From Dichotomocladium elegans (Eukaryota > Mucoromycota > Mucoromycetes > Mucorales > Lichtheimiaceae), in NCBI GenBank assembly GCA_025716815.1, contig JAIXMN010000013.1, positions 806,001 through 870,000 on the forward strand: a stretch of 64,000 bases of DNA, read 5' to 3'. The position numbers and the translations under genes were made by a program. Positions within the stretch are counted from its first letter, which is position 1; each line of letters starts with the position of its first letter. Positions 11,726 to 23,305 of the stretch are shown piece by piece. The notes beneath the pieces are model-generated. The model saw nothing but the letters and a program-made list of their open reading frames with translations. It searched no databases and was not told the DNA's origin.

Positions 11726-12894
11726 AAAATATCTTTCATGAATGTCAACTTTTTCAATAATGATCCCCTCCGGTTCATTCATGGGATGTGCGCAGAGTAG
11801 AGAGATGGACAAGCAAGAGGATGGTTATAACTGAACATAGACGGGGGTAAACTAAAAAAAAAAACCCTGGGATGAGAGCACCTTTCTGTTCAATTCTATT
11901 TTTGTGATTGGTTAACTTGAATAAAAGCAAACGGATCCACACCCAGAGGAGCATGTAATCAAATAAAGTATTCTTTGTATGACTCAAAACAACAGAGCAT
12001 GATATTTGTATACATATATGCACTGGGTAGCCATGCTTGAACTCTGCTCAACTCATCTGAATGAGCCTTCGTGACATGCGTAGTAACATAGTCATGGCTG
12101 CGCCCGTAATATATACTACGCAAATATTCTGTGTGAGAGCAAATGGGTTGAGAGAGTACATTTCCTCATCGACTACATGACTTTGCGCATCGTGTTAAAA
12201 AATGGATTGCTCATTTCGGGATGTAAATTGGATATAGAGATGGATTTACCAGTCCATACTTGCGACGTTTGTTCGCTCATGAGGAAAGATTTCTGGGTAA
12301 AAAGCCGACCTCTATTTTTGTATCTCGCGACTTCAGAACCGCCAGGACACGACTCCATTGTTCGAGAATTGGGTATAGCAGCAGCTATAATTACGGGCCA
12401 CCCAGTGACCGACGACGAAGGCACTACAAGGATAATATCGTCATAAAGTATCTCCGGCGAGGGTATAGTATTGCTCTTAAGATTCATATTACTCTTCGCT
12501 CTTGTTTTTGAGAGTGTAACTATTGCAACCGTCTCTTTCTCGGCCCGCGCCATGCTGCGTTTTATGTTAATATGGATTCTACACTCATCAAGAGAAACAC
12601 GATCTTTTCTATTTATAGGTGGAAACCGAGCTCTTTTCTATAAACCAATGGAGCCTCGTTTGGATACTTACGGCCCTCAACCTCTTGACAAGTTGCTCCA
12701 TCAGCTATTTTAGGATAATTAGTTGATTCTTGGCAGTGTATTCTAAACCACCGTTATTGTGCATTCCAATACTAATACGTTTTTTAGAAATGATGTCAGC
12801 TTTTCTTTCGTGGTGTTATGCCCATCGCCGTGCTGAGCGAACATAATTACAACTTGCTTTGCATCCGCGATGCATTCAAAACCTTCTCAAAACA

Positions 12895-13045
12895 TCAGCT
12901 TGAAAATTGGATCATCTCTTAGTGAGCGTAAGTTAATGCAATTGCGCATAGAATTTGTTCTTTCACCGGAATGGCCGTGTCTTTTCGTCTAGAAATATGC
13001 TTAGCAGCAAACTCAGAGTACCCGTTCTACGATGGATTGCACCGG
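12895..13045 (+). repeat. Diverged repeat, partner of 20465-20600
   Basis: GTAAGTTAATGCAATTGCGC..ATAGAAT.., TTTTCGTCTAGAAATATG and TAGCAGCAAACTCAGAGT recur in the same order at 20465-20600. The conserved GTAAGTT and CTAG edges look like an intron flanked by exon remnants. Function unknown. Confidence 0.4.
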
Positions 13046-16000
13046 TATTATGTCTTCTCATAAAGCATAGTCCATAGGTTCAGGACCTCATGATCGTCAA
13101 CGACATATCCTGTCTACCTCCGTAAAAAATGATAGATCATTTCATAGCGATGAGCATGTATGGAAGAAAAAGGATCATACGTCAGCAAAGCCGACATATT
13201 CGTATATTTGACTTTGGAATCTTTGGCGAATGCAGATTTTTAAATCGGATGCATGAACTTTGTGCGAGCATATGGATACTAAGTGATCCATCGAATGTAC
13301 TTTCTAAAGCGGACGCGTGAATACACCTTTCATTATTTAGCTATCATATGAGCACTGGGAATAGCCAGAACGTGTTCAGTAGGAGCCTATGGGAACCGTT
13401 CAAATAAATGACGCAATATGCAATAGAAGGACTCATTTATATTTAGTGAAGGTACCGCATGAAAGGCATCGCATGAAGGCAGAAGCAATATTCTAGTTTT
13501 GGCTCTGAACGATTTAATTCTGACTTCAAACTGAATGAAACCGTCCTGATTCTTTTCCTTGGAACATAACACCACGATTTGTATGAGAAGAAGATCGCTC
13601 GAAAGGCGATAGGAAAAATTACGAAACACTAAATGCATAATCGACGGCCTAATGAAATATTCTAGCCGAGCCTCATAGTATCACGAACAGTTGTTCAGCA
13701 CTTAATGAAGATTGTCCAAATACAGCGCGGACGAAATGCGAATCCACTTAGGTATCATAACTCCGCAGGACATTCTAGTTTACACATATTTCAGCAGTTG
13801 CGAGGTAGCAACTGAACATAGTTATAGGGGAATGTCGCACAGGGAAAGTGAATGTGATACATAATATCGTCGCAGAAGATGAGATTTGATGGTGGTCGTT
13901 TTCCTTGTGGTATCTTCGTCCGTGGTCGGTAGTTCGCATAGTACTGTAGATGCCGGAATATCGAGCATACCATAGTCTTTATTTTTTCTGGCAAATATCG
14001 CCTTCAGATATGCCAAGCGCCAAAATAGGTGTTAGGGACTTCCGGCTTCTGAGTACAGTACATAATGTCAAACCCGTTCATTTCTACTTCAGCAATTAAA
14101 AGGAACAAGCAACGGCAAGTAAGACGAAAAAGATCGGTATGATTCTGGGCACTTGGCGTGAGGTGCTCTCAGCTCTTCTTTCCTCGGTCGAGCTTTTTGA
14201 TTTTGCCTTGTTACCATACACCCGCGTTTGGTCTGGTTCCTTGTGTGATTTCGGTCTCATGTAAAATGTAACCAAACGGCATCATTGGGAACCGGAGCAG
14301 CTATATCTCTAAATTTACTGCTAGAATCAAGGCAAGCAATTGTGCTGGTGTTGTACCTTTCCACTCTTCCGGAGGACGCTAGTATTTGAAACCGGCAAAT
14401 CTTACAGAATCCGACTGGTATTGTTTTAATTATTCTCTGTTCTTGGCCCGATTCAAGTACTTCGAAGATGTTCATGCTTCTAAACGAACTATCAGATAAC
14501 TTCTTTGGTATCAGTGCATCTTTTTATTCATTTGAAAGCTTCTCAAGTTATTTCGGAAATAGACAAACTGAGAAGTTAAAAGCTGAGCAAAACCGAACTT
14601 TGTTGGTGTAAGGTTCTGCAGCTAGTGGAGCAGCCGCTACTGAAAAACCTACCTTTCTTGAATACCCACCAATGTTCTTTTCGTACTGAAATGCCCGTCA
14701 TTGCGTTCAATGAACGTATACCACTAACAACTTGGTGCAAACCAAAGCTTTTTCAAACGTTAGTTTGATGAATCTGACCTTATCTTTATCAGCAGTATGG
14801 CTTGTTGCACTAAACTCAAAATCGTTCTTGCAAGGTGTGCTATGTAACCACTTGGTGTGAGAACGTGGATACGGCGCAAATGTTATAGCCTATCGGCTCA
14901 GGATAGCTGCGCTTTTCAGCGGCACGACCATCCAAGTAAATCAGGCAGACTGCTCTTTTGCATTACGGAGGAGTATATGCGAGGTGACTATAAGCTACCA
15001 TAATTATACACGTCTAATGTTTGATTGCAAAATAGAGGATTTGAGCAGCTATTAACCCTGATAACAAACGCCATGGTCCACCATCCCACCACTACGCACG
15101 ACAAGCGTAATGTAGAGATAAATAACGAGTAATGAATAATGAGTTAAAATGTCATATCAGCTGGTAACTCGTTGAGCATATGGCGCTGCTTTAATAAGTC
15201 TGTACTAGCCTGTTTCTGCTATGTGTGTGTGTACATGTATGTGTAACAAGAAGACATTAGGAGATCGACAGAATTATGGTTCACATCCATCCAAAACTTG
15301 GAGTATTGTGAAGGTGTAACAAGCGCAATCAGGACAGCAACCTCAGAGTCCCGCTTTCTCCGCTACGGTCTAATACCATACGTACACCCTTTTTGCCTCT
15401 TTTCACCCAGGTGATACGGAGGGGGAAATCAAAGATTATGAAGTGCTATACCTTTTCTTTGAGAGCTGATGACAATCAGGATTATAGTATGGCATATTGG
15501 AGAGATAAGGCTATGCGGTGCGTTCATTTTGATACATTCTCTATTTTTAAACCCTAGTAAAAAGAGCACCGATCAGGTCCTATTTTAAGACCGGTGGATT
15601 CGAATCCGCCAGATGAGCGGACGAAGGTGAAAAGGAGGCCTACCTTTCTGTCCCCAAAAGGAGACAAGCAAAATCCACAGGACGGGGAGGGGGTTAGTTT
15701 AGAAGTCATCGACAGCGCATTACTTTGGGATCAGCACATCGTTTTCTTTCTCCACAAATGCGCGGCTCAAGTGATATTGGGATTTCCTCAGTGATTTTGG
15801 GAAGCACCCGGTCATCGATCCCCGAATCAAGTTGAGGAAGTGATAGGCATAGGTGCCCCATGTTTGGCTCTGCTTTGCTGTTCCTTTTTTTTTTTTTTTT
15901 ACTGCGCCTGAACCCTTTTTAGTCCGCCGCATCTTAGACATCATTCGTTGTTAGGCAACTGCTCTCCCTCCTTTTTTCGATTAGTTCCTTTCCTTTCTCT

Positions 16001-16086
16001 TTCCTCTCCGCTTGGTAGTTTCCATCCTCTTTTTTTTTTCTTTTTGTTTCTCCTTCGCTAGTGTCGCTCAATTTTCTCATCGAAAG

Positions 16087-18724
16087 ATGCCGCCACTTCT
16101 TAGGAATGATTCGGATAGCCGATCATCTTCCTCTCATTCCCCACCTCCGCCATTGAGCCCGAAGCAGCGCAGGCAGAACAGCTATACCTCTTTATACTTT
16201 GGCGATTTCCAATCACGTCGGAAATTGTCCAAAGATAAATACTATACACCACGCCAGTTTGCTTCCCACTATTTGAAGCGCTATTTTTATCGACTACGGC
16301 GCTTTAAATGGCTTTTGCTTTTGTCACTTCTCGCCTCTTTTGTATACTACAGCTTACTGTTGCCCTCTTCCACAGGGGAAGTCTCGCCCCACAACGAACG
16401 CGACCAGTTGCTTCTCTATCGTATCATTGGGAATGACCTTCCCCCGCGGCACAAGCAAGGTCAGACGCTCTCCAATCTCCATTTTATTCTCGAGCACGAA
16501 CCTGTTTTCCCAAACACGCGCAAGATCTTTTTGCTAAACCGTATCTCGGATCCCGTCAGCGAGTCCGCCATTATTGACTTATTGGAGCGGTATCATGCTG
16601 AGTATCTCCGGATTCCCTTTGTGGAGGAAGAGTATAAACAAATCGATTTTCGCCTGGAGGAATTTTCCGAGCCGGATTTTCTGCATTCCGATGACTACCG
16701 CCGTTTCTCCAAGGTTGCCAAGTTAAGGACTTTGGATTTCACCTATCACGACAAAAACCTCTATGCCATGAATAACGTGAGTGAAGGGAGCAAGGAATGA
16801 AATCAGCGAGAGAAAAAAGTGAAGTTGCTTGTTGCTTATCTGTTTTACATATAATATCTGTCGTATTTCCAATAGAATGGTGGTCGCAATAGAGCAATTC
16901 AACATGGCAAATCCATGCCTAACACTAGGTGGATTATGCCGTTTGATGGTAACTGCTACTTGTCACAGAATGCGTTCAATGAAATCAAAGCCCAACTTGA
17001 TCGATACGGGCTTGATACGAAGTATTTTGTGGTCCCGATGATCCGTCTCCTCAACAATTCGGTCCTATTAAATAATATGGATCAACGGCCCAAGGCTCAC
17101 GAGGAACCGCAAATAATCTTCCGGTATGACACCACTGAAGAGTACAATTTGAACATGCGGTATGGCCGCCGCAGCAAGGTAATTCCATGTCGACTTTGTC
17201 AAACCGACACAGCATAACTGAGGCATGTGGCTGATCTTGAAGTGTTAGTTGGAGCTACTTTGGCGCTTAGGCGCTCTTGAAAATCGCCGTTTGAACCGCC
17301 CAACAGTTGCCTGGGAGCCAATGGAGCGACCTTACAGCGCGGATAAGGGTAATTTTCGGACCATAGGGTGGGTATTCCGTCTGTTTTCTGGCAATCAGCA
17401 ACAAGAGGAGAGCAAGAAGGAAGCATCCTCGATTCGTGCATTTAACCGATTGCTCGCAATTCAATCTTCCTTGGACGGGCTGGATGAGTCCATTGCGCGA
17501 CGAGTATTCAGGCACGATCGGCTATTCCTATACAATGAAACTGCTATGGCAAAAATTCGGCATGCTTACTGGAGCAACGACAGCGACAGTGTACGTAACA
17601 CTATGTCGATTTTGAAAAAGCGGGCCGATGAAATGCTGCAGGTGGCCATGAATGATCTTGCGCTTATCGACAATGACCCCACCGACGGGTCCACGCGACA
17701 AAAGCCTATTATCCCGCAGGACCTTGGTGTACTCGCCCAAAACATTACGACGTTGGCACTCGCCCATTACTACCTTGGGAGTGAAAAATATGGGAGATGG
17801 GCTGGAAACCTTGTCCGTGTGCATTTTCTGAGCGAGTACGCACTTCAGGAGGAAGATGTGGATGAGTATAGCTCAGCACGAATGATTCCTGATAATACGC
17901 ACCTTCTTGACTTCTTGTCAGATCAAGGATATTCGTTCCCCAGCTTGAGCTTGTCACGTACTGCCCCCAAGCAATCTCAGCCACAGCAGCAGCATACGAC
18001 CCATCGAATTATCCTCAATGCTTCGCATCTTACCAAGACCGACATCACTACAGTTCTAGATGCCATGCGTCTGCTAAGGCGCGCCCAGATGCTAACACAT
18101 CGGGAGTACCTTGAATTGCAGGCATCTATGGGACAGGTGCTCGAGTACCTGATCACTATACCGACTGGTATCCATCTGGCCCAGATGACTGATCATCGTG
18201 GTGTCCTTTACGACCTCCAGGTGACGGCCCTTGCAGCATTCACAGATGATGTGCGTCTGTTTCTCCGAGTTGCCAACCGGTGCCGGATGCGGATTGGCAA
18301 GCAATTCTTGGCAGATGGATCTCAACCGTATGAAGCACAGTCAGCACAGCGGGTCGTTCAACAGCAGCAACTACAGGACCAGGAGCAGGAACTTGCTGAG
18401 GAGAATGGTGACATGCTCATGCATCACGAAACCCTTAATTTACAGTATTGGACTATGCTCGCCCGTGGCATCCAGAATTCAGGCATTGCAAAGGATATTT
18501 GGCACTACACTGCGAAAAACCAAGGTCGAATCTCCCATGCGGTGGTCGCCCACCTGAAAAAGTACGCACCAACACCATCACTCATGCCGCTAGCGCATCT
18601 TGCCCGGGCTGCCTTTGCGTATAGTGACTCTGCTCCTGCTGTCCAGGATTATCAGTGGATGATGGATTACCCCATCTCCACAGACAGGATTGACGATGAC
18701 ACGATGATCTATTTTTTAACCTAA
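16087..18724 (+). CDS. Type II membrane protein with glycosyltransferase-like and alginate-lyase-like regions
   Basis: Three exons (16087-16776, 16876-17178, 17249-18724) give 822 residues. Residues 1-75 are a Ser/Pro-rich basic cytosolic tail. One hydrophobic anchor follows (about 77-95, WLLLLSLLASFVYYSLLL). The luminal part begins with LLLYRIIGNDLPPRH and FILEHEPVFPNTRKIFLLNRI, the start of a family of nucleotide-sugar-transferase-like domains. RWIMPFDGN in exon 2 could be the metal/donor site. The C-terminal half is helical, with HLTKTDITTVLDAMRLL and DLQVTALAAF. This resembles the alpha/alpha-toroid of alginate-lyase-like enzymes, but that call rests on general pattern only. It is probably a secretory-pathway enzyme acting on wall or glycoprotein polysaccharide. 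The start was chosen at 16087; an in-frame ATG at 16012 lies in T-rich leader sequence. Its 3' end converges with the GNAT gene. Confidence 0.7.
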
Positions 18725-19090
18725 TACACCACACTACATTTTTCATATCTCAAAATGCACATACACTCATTTCATATCCATTCACAGCTGCCCGTCCCTT
18801 ACATGCCCGCCCCTCCTCTTATCCGAGACCACCGCCTCTATCCTGTCCCTTATACACGCTCATATAAACCTTTAGGTATTCTTTTGATAGACCCTGCATT
18901 GTAAACCTACATACACACCAAAGGAAAAAAAGAAATCATACCCTTATAATTTTGTGATTTCTTGAATACAATCTGTATATAATTGCTTTAGAACTAAAGG
19001 AGATAAGTATCGAAGGGCGTGTAAGAAACGGGGATATCTTTGAGGGTGATTATATATACATGTATATATTTTTACACTTTGATACTCCTT
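18725..19090. other. Convergent 3' intergenic region
   Basis: This 366-bp gap lies between the stop codons of two converging genes. It is rich in CAT/ACAC and AT runs expected of 3' UTRs. Nothing else seen. Confidence 0.6.
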
Positions 19091-20089
19091 TCAATGTTGG
19101 CGTTTTTCGAGCCGCTCGAGCTGCTGTCTTTTCCAGTCTCTAACATTACAACTCCAGTACGTATTCGACTGGCCAAACCACCCGGATTTGACTCTTTTGA
19201 TTTGCTTGAACCCGTGGCGCTCCTTCAAGATATGTGCTGCAGTACTCTGTGATTCGTTTGTGATCGCCTCCACCGTTTCGATTCCATGGTCATCTGCCCA
19301 ATCCATCGCACGCGTGATGAGCACTGTTGAGAGGCCGCAGTTCTGAAGTTCGTATTTTACAGCCAGACGGGTCAGGGTTGCTGTGTTGGGAGCGTTAGGT
19401 TCGGCATAGACACGCGCTGGCAGCGGAGATGGAGGCGAGAATAAGCCGTATCGTTCAGAGAGGAATGATGCGAGGCGGTGCCAGAGTGGTCCTGGTGTAG
19501 CCCTGTTGTCCATTACCTTTTCCTTTAGACACTGGAGTCCCACCATTCCACAAGGTGCACCGTCCACCTCGAGAATCCAAAAATGGGAGGGCGTCTTGTC
19601 TTTCTTGACTTCCCGCACGAGCTCCGTTGCGGGCTTAGTATCCTTGTCGAAGGTGACCCGTCTCTTGGACGTTTTTTGATCGATCTCGTTGTCATCTCCG
19701 ACAAGTCTTTCGTACTTGATATAGTTCAAATAAGATACTTCTGGGTCCCGCAAGTCATTCTGGCGTGCGGCCTCGACGCGGCGCACGGTCTCGAAGCGAT
19801 CCGTATACATAAACAATGCAGCAAAACCGACAAGTGCCCATCCCACCGTGAAGAATATCCGCAATGCAAGACCACTCCAGCTTGGTAGGTCCATACCGGA
19901 CAGGAGAACGGGAACGATCCCCAGAAGGTAGGCATATACAGCAAAAAAAATCACCCATGTCATGGGTGCATAGAGCTTCCGCTTGACACCCTCTGGGACA
20001 AGCGCAAAGTATGTGCTGTAGAATAGAAAATCGACATGATCGCGATCGGTGGGTCGATATGTCCGTAGAAGTAATTTAGGATCAGACAT
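19091..20089 (-). CDS. Membrane-anchored GNAT-family N-acetyltransferase
   Basis: Single-exon gene of 332 residues. The start at 20089 (MSDPKLLLRTYRPTDRD) was chosen because the longer frame to 20224 runs through a GA microsatellite and low-complexity SLSLSLSL sequence. An N-terminal R-x-Y-x-x-x-D block typical of GNAT domains is followed by two hydrophobic segments (about 42-60 and 68-88). The catalytic part resumes with HFWILEVDGAPCGMVGL, TLTRLAVKYELQNCGLSTVL (acetyl-CoA loop region) and EAITNESQSTAAHILKERHGF. The layout resembles NAT8-like enzymes with a membrane hairpin. The substrate is not inferable. It is tail-to-tail with the 822-residue protein. Confidence 0.85.
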   Translation of the reverse strand: MSDPKLLLRTYRPTDRDHVDFLFYSTYFALVPEGVKRKLYAPMTWVIFFAVYAYLLGIVPVLLSGMDLPSWSGLALRIFFTVGWALVGFAALFMYTDRFETVRRVEAARQNDLRDPEVSYLNYIKYERLVGDDNEIDQKTSKRRVTFDKDTKPATELVREVKKDKTPSHFWILEVDGAPCGMVGLQCLKEKVMDNRATPGPLWHRLASFLSERYGLFSPPSPLPARVYAEPNAPNTATLTRLAVKYELQNCGLSTVLITRAMDWADDHGIETVEAITNESQSTAAHILKERHGFKQIKRVKSGWFGQSNTYWSCNVRDWKRQQLERLEKRQH

Positions 20090-20127
20090 TCGTAGAAAGA
20101 CAGTCAATCTAGGAGATTTATGAAGAT

Positions 20128-20151
20128 AGAGAGAGAGAGAGAGAGAGAGAG
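20128..20151. repeat. GA dinucleotide microsatellite
   Basis: Twelve GA units lie about 40 bp upstream of the GNAT start codon, in its 5' UTR or promoter. Confidence 0.95.
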
Positions 20152-20464
20152 GAAGCGAAGGAAACGGGACAACGTATTTTCGGAGTGGGGTTTGGAAGTG
20201 GCGCATGCAAAACGCTGACAGCAAGCCATCTGTCCAGCCGCGACAACCACGTGCCCACTTTGGGTCAAAGTCTGAATCGCAGGACTAAGCGCCGCTTGAA
20301 AGCCGCTTCGGAAACCCTTGGGTCCCCCAAATCACACACGAACCCGCTCCATCAGTTTACTAAAAAGAATACGCGACCGATCCCTGCTTCTACCTTTCTT
20401 AAAAGTGCCATCAGGATCCTAGTTTTGCAGCAGCAAATGTACTCTAGATTGTCGCAAACATCAC

Positions 20465-20600
20465 TGAGAAGATCAGACCTTGTCTTCGCCGGTGTAAGTT
20501 GTACCATTGCGCATAGAATATGCTTCTTATTTCATCCAAACGTTGCATCCTTTCGTTTAGAGGAAATGGGTAGCAGCACGCTCAGAGTCATCGTTGCCCG
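20465..20600 (+). repeat. Diverged repeat, partner of 12895-13045
   Basis: It has the same order of blocks as the 12.9-kb copy: GTAAGTTGTACCATTGCGCA, TTTCGTTTAGAGGAAATGGG and AGCAGCACGCTCAGAGT. An open frame at 20185-20463 runs into the donor-like GTAAGT, and the frame continues after TTTAG to a stop near 20645. This could be a small two-exon gene of unknown family rather than a repeat. Confidence 0.4.
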
Positions 20601-20820
20601 ATAAGCTACGCAGGACTTCTGTACGGGAACAAAGGAACTGAACAGAATTGCCTCCTCAGCAATGACATCGTCCAGGGGCTCAGGATGAAATCATCCTCAT
20701 CAAGAGTATGACTCTGTTCATCATAGATTGCTCATTTCACAATGTAAAAAAGCCAAAAAGCTGAGGAGCTTTCCTAGGGTGGGTTTGCCAAGCTTTTTTT
20801 ATGCTTATGTGAACACCGTA

Positions 20821-21741
20821 CTAGGATTGTCTTGAAGAGATGTCGACCGCTCTTAATCGTCCCAATGCACGATTTCGCCAGCTCTTTACTTGCGTCGCAC
20901 TTTCCTGCCCTGCCTTGAATACTGTGATCTCCCACTTGTTAAATCTAGGATCTGCGCCGTACGTTAATATTCCTTTCTTACATTCTTTTTCAGTCTCGTC
21001 AAGTCTCTGTAAGAAGTCTTGATTTACAGTAGTTGATCCGGTCTGGGTATAGTCCATGACCTCTCTGAGTCGCGTTTTAAAAGTCTACATGAAAGAAGAG
21101 AAACTGGATCGTTAACAAGTGCGCGCACAGATGTTCTTGTCTTTTGAAAGAAACCTTTTCCAATATGGTAGGCAGGCGTTTGTCTTCTATTAGATCGACC
21201 AGCTTTCTACCAAACAGATAAAAGTATGGACATAGCAGCCGAAAGTCGACAGCTGTCGGGCTCGCATCGAGGTTGTTGCGCACACGATACCCGTACGGCC
21301 GTGGTAATTCCAATTTGATGATATAGCTATATATATTTGTAATTATTATGCGCCTCAGTCAACAGGCTAGCACAACTTACTCATCATTCGGGAGGGTGTA
21401 CCGGGCCAATGGCTTGGCTAACCAGAAGGGAAGTTCAATTCGTGAATTTTGAGCGACCTTTTCCAAGAGAAATGCGTAAGTATAGCCACGCAATCAACCT
21501 CACGATGTATGTCCTCATCGAGGTAGCTTAATAGGAGCCAAAAATGGGCTTGCCTCGGTACCGTCACCCGTTAGATTTAGAGAACCCTCCAACGAATGAA
21601 GAAAAATACAGGGTATTTTCTTTTGAAGAAATGGAAGTAAGTCAATGGCAGTTGATGAACTTCCGGCGGGGCAAAAGAATAAGAATTTACGATGCTTTCG
21701 GCAAGTATGGAGTCGATGTCATAGTATTCGTCGTTATCCAT
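20821..21741 (-). CDS. PSF3: GINS complex subunit PSF3
   Basis: PSF3 is one of four GINS subunits of the CMG replicative helicase in the nucleus. The start at 21741 opens with MDNDEYYDIDSILAES, the PSF3 N-terminal signature. Short exons follow: KIPCIFLHSLEG near 21615, then RIELPFWLAKPLARYTLPND (21445-21385), an intron, and ELPRPYGYRVRNNLDASP with CPYFYLFGRKLVDL (21310-21190). The last exon ends at 20821 with FLQRLDETEKECKK and a weakly conserved tail. The exact borders of the two small 5' introns are ambiguous: two acceptor/donor choices near 21500 both keep frame. Length and motif order fit fungal PSF3. Confidence 0.88.
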
Positions 21742-22069
21742 TCGCCTGGATTGCTAACATAAAAAGTCGCACGACAAGCGTTTGAGAAGCCGACTATTTT
21801 AACAACAATAAAAAAAAAGTCAGGAGCGCGTCGACGCGCCTCAATGCATGCGCGTTTGTCATCGCACGTATCGAAACAATGATGTGATATCAATATGGCA
21901 TTGTTTATATGGGTGAAAGAAGCGGATAGTCTTCTCTTGAACAGCAATCTTGCTACTTTATATTCCAAAATATGACATAGAAAATACGTGAAGTTTTCGT
22001 ATCCGTAGATGAATAAGATTTCGCATCGGCGGATTGACATTCATTAGTCAGGTGAAAAAACATCAATTT

Positions 22070-22435
22070 TACTCCACACTCTTTAACTTACACTCAAGGG
22101 TCCCAAGGGACCCAGGATTTATTGAGGGTAGTCCCGAGAATAACCAGGAGAGAAGTGCAAGCACGCCCGGAGAGATGAAGAAATGAGCGGAATGGGGCCA
22201 GAGACGGCAGAAAAGGAGCGGAAGGGCGTCCTAGGACCCATTTCTGCCATAATTCATCAAGTACGGGTAGGATTGATCTATCTGCAAAGGAGAGCGGATG
22301 ACAGGTTTTTATAAATAAATTCATCGTACTGGACTAGAACATGGATGAGAGGGTTTGGTTGGAATTCAATGAGGAAGCAGACTTTTCGACTGCCCAGTAT
22401 TTATAGAAAATAGATCGATGGCTTCTCAGCCATTA
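22070..22435 (-). repeat. Dispersed repeat family R, copy R3
   Basis: On the minus strand: CTATAAATACTGGGCAGTCG, CTTCCTCATTGAATTCCAAC, acceptor-like CTCCTTTGCAG, TACCCGTACTTGATGAA and the 3' edge CCCTTGAGTGTAAGTTAAAG. It contains CAATAAATCC, a possible polyadenylation signal. It is the mirror partner of R4. Confidence 0.75.
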
Positions 22436-22554
22436 GACCAGACCCGTTAAAACGTGTAGTAACCCGTAGAGCAGCGTAGAGAAACCGTCCTTTTCTTTCT
22501 ATAGTAATGGTCTTATTCGGTCTCACCATGCTTTTACATGGTTAGCTCCATTCT

Positions 22555-22870
22555 ACACACATCCCATGGCTGAATTGGAGCTAATGGTTGAGGAATCGGC
22601 AATGTTATCACAAAGAAATTATGCTTGCGTCGCTTCTATAAAATAATGGACAGTCGAGAAATCCGTTTCCTTGAACTCCAACCAGACCTTTTCTTCCATG
22701 TTCGCATCCAGTATGATCACCGTGATACTTAACTTGTTTTATCGCAACCTAACACCTCTTCCCCTTTGCAGATTGACCAATTGTACCCCTACTTGATAAA
22801 TCATAGAAGAGGGGATCTCCTAGGTGCCTTCTGCTACCTTCATCCCTTGTGTGTAAGTTAAAGGGTGTTG
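22555..22870 (+). repeat. Dispersed repeat family R, copy R4
   Basis: ATCACAAAGAAATTATGC, CTATAAAATAATGGACAGTC, GTATGATC (donor-like), CAACCTAACACC (branch-like), CCCTTTGCAG (acceptor-like), CCCCTACTTGATAAAT and GTGTGTAAGTTAAAGGG. It lies about 120 bp from R3 in the opposite orientation. Confidence 0.75.
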
Positions 22871-23241
22871 CTGTTATCAGCTGACCAATGAGTATTAACA
22901 TATTTTTATCTACTGATACCAAACGCCTGAGAAAATTTAATAGTCAGGCGCCCGTTGATCTTTTCTTGTACTCAGTGTTTGGAGGAGCTCGTCTTGCAAC
23001 ACCTTTGCAATAGTCGTCGGTGGCGCTCAAAGCACGATAGTGTCTGATTGGCTCCGCTCATCTTGATGAGCAGCCTGCGCCAAAGCAAATGTCGCATGCA
23101 CGGCGAAAGATGTCGCACAAAAAAAAGCTTGGCTAAGAAATATTAGCTTGCTTTTTCATACCCATTTTACAGTGTGAAATGAGCAATGATTGGCAAGCGC
23201 ATGTTGTTGATGAGTGTGGCTGTCGTGAATCTATGGACTAT

Positions 23242-23305
23242 TGTGGTGGTTAGAGAGTTAGTCGTAGGTGTTAAAAACGTTAAGGCCAAAATCCAGTCTT
23301 TATAT
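23242..23305 (-). repeat. LTR1-like fragment cut by the CACTA-A element
   Basis: TGTGGTGGTTAGAGAGTTAG and then GTTAAGGCCAAAATCCAGTC match the edge of the LTR1-like copy at 11506-11440. The similarity ends exactly where CACTACGCC begins at 23306. Confidence 0.6.

Larger units (their letters stand above)
10403..16086. other. 5.7-kb stretch without a supported gene
   Basis: No conserved protein is readable in six frames. The longest frame (12553-12173, -) shows no family motif. What can be named: an LTR1-like fragment and repeat copy R2 (11395-11725), a block at 12895-13045 that recurs at 20465-20600, and a T18-like run near 15884-15901 upstream of the next gene. The rest is AT-rich and probably decayed repeat. 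Confidence 0.55.
21742..23241. other. Gene-free stretch carrying an inverted pair of R repeats
   Basis: No supported protein gene. The block holds R3 (-) and R4 (+) arranged head to head. At 22870-23240 the sequence is unassigned AT-rich DNA. Confidence 0.6.

Noticed and set aside
12173..12553. 126-codon minus-strand ORF as a gene
   Set aside because: No motif, overlapped by several equally long plus frames, and in decayed repeat surroundings.
15585..15625. B-box-like GGATTCGAATCC suggesting another tRNA
   Set aside because: No acceptor stem or anticodon stem can be built upstream, and no T-run terminator follows.
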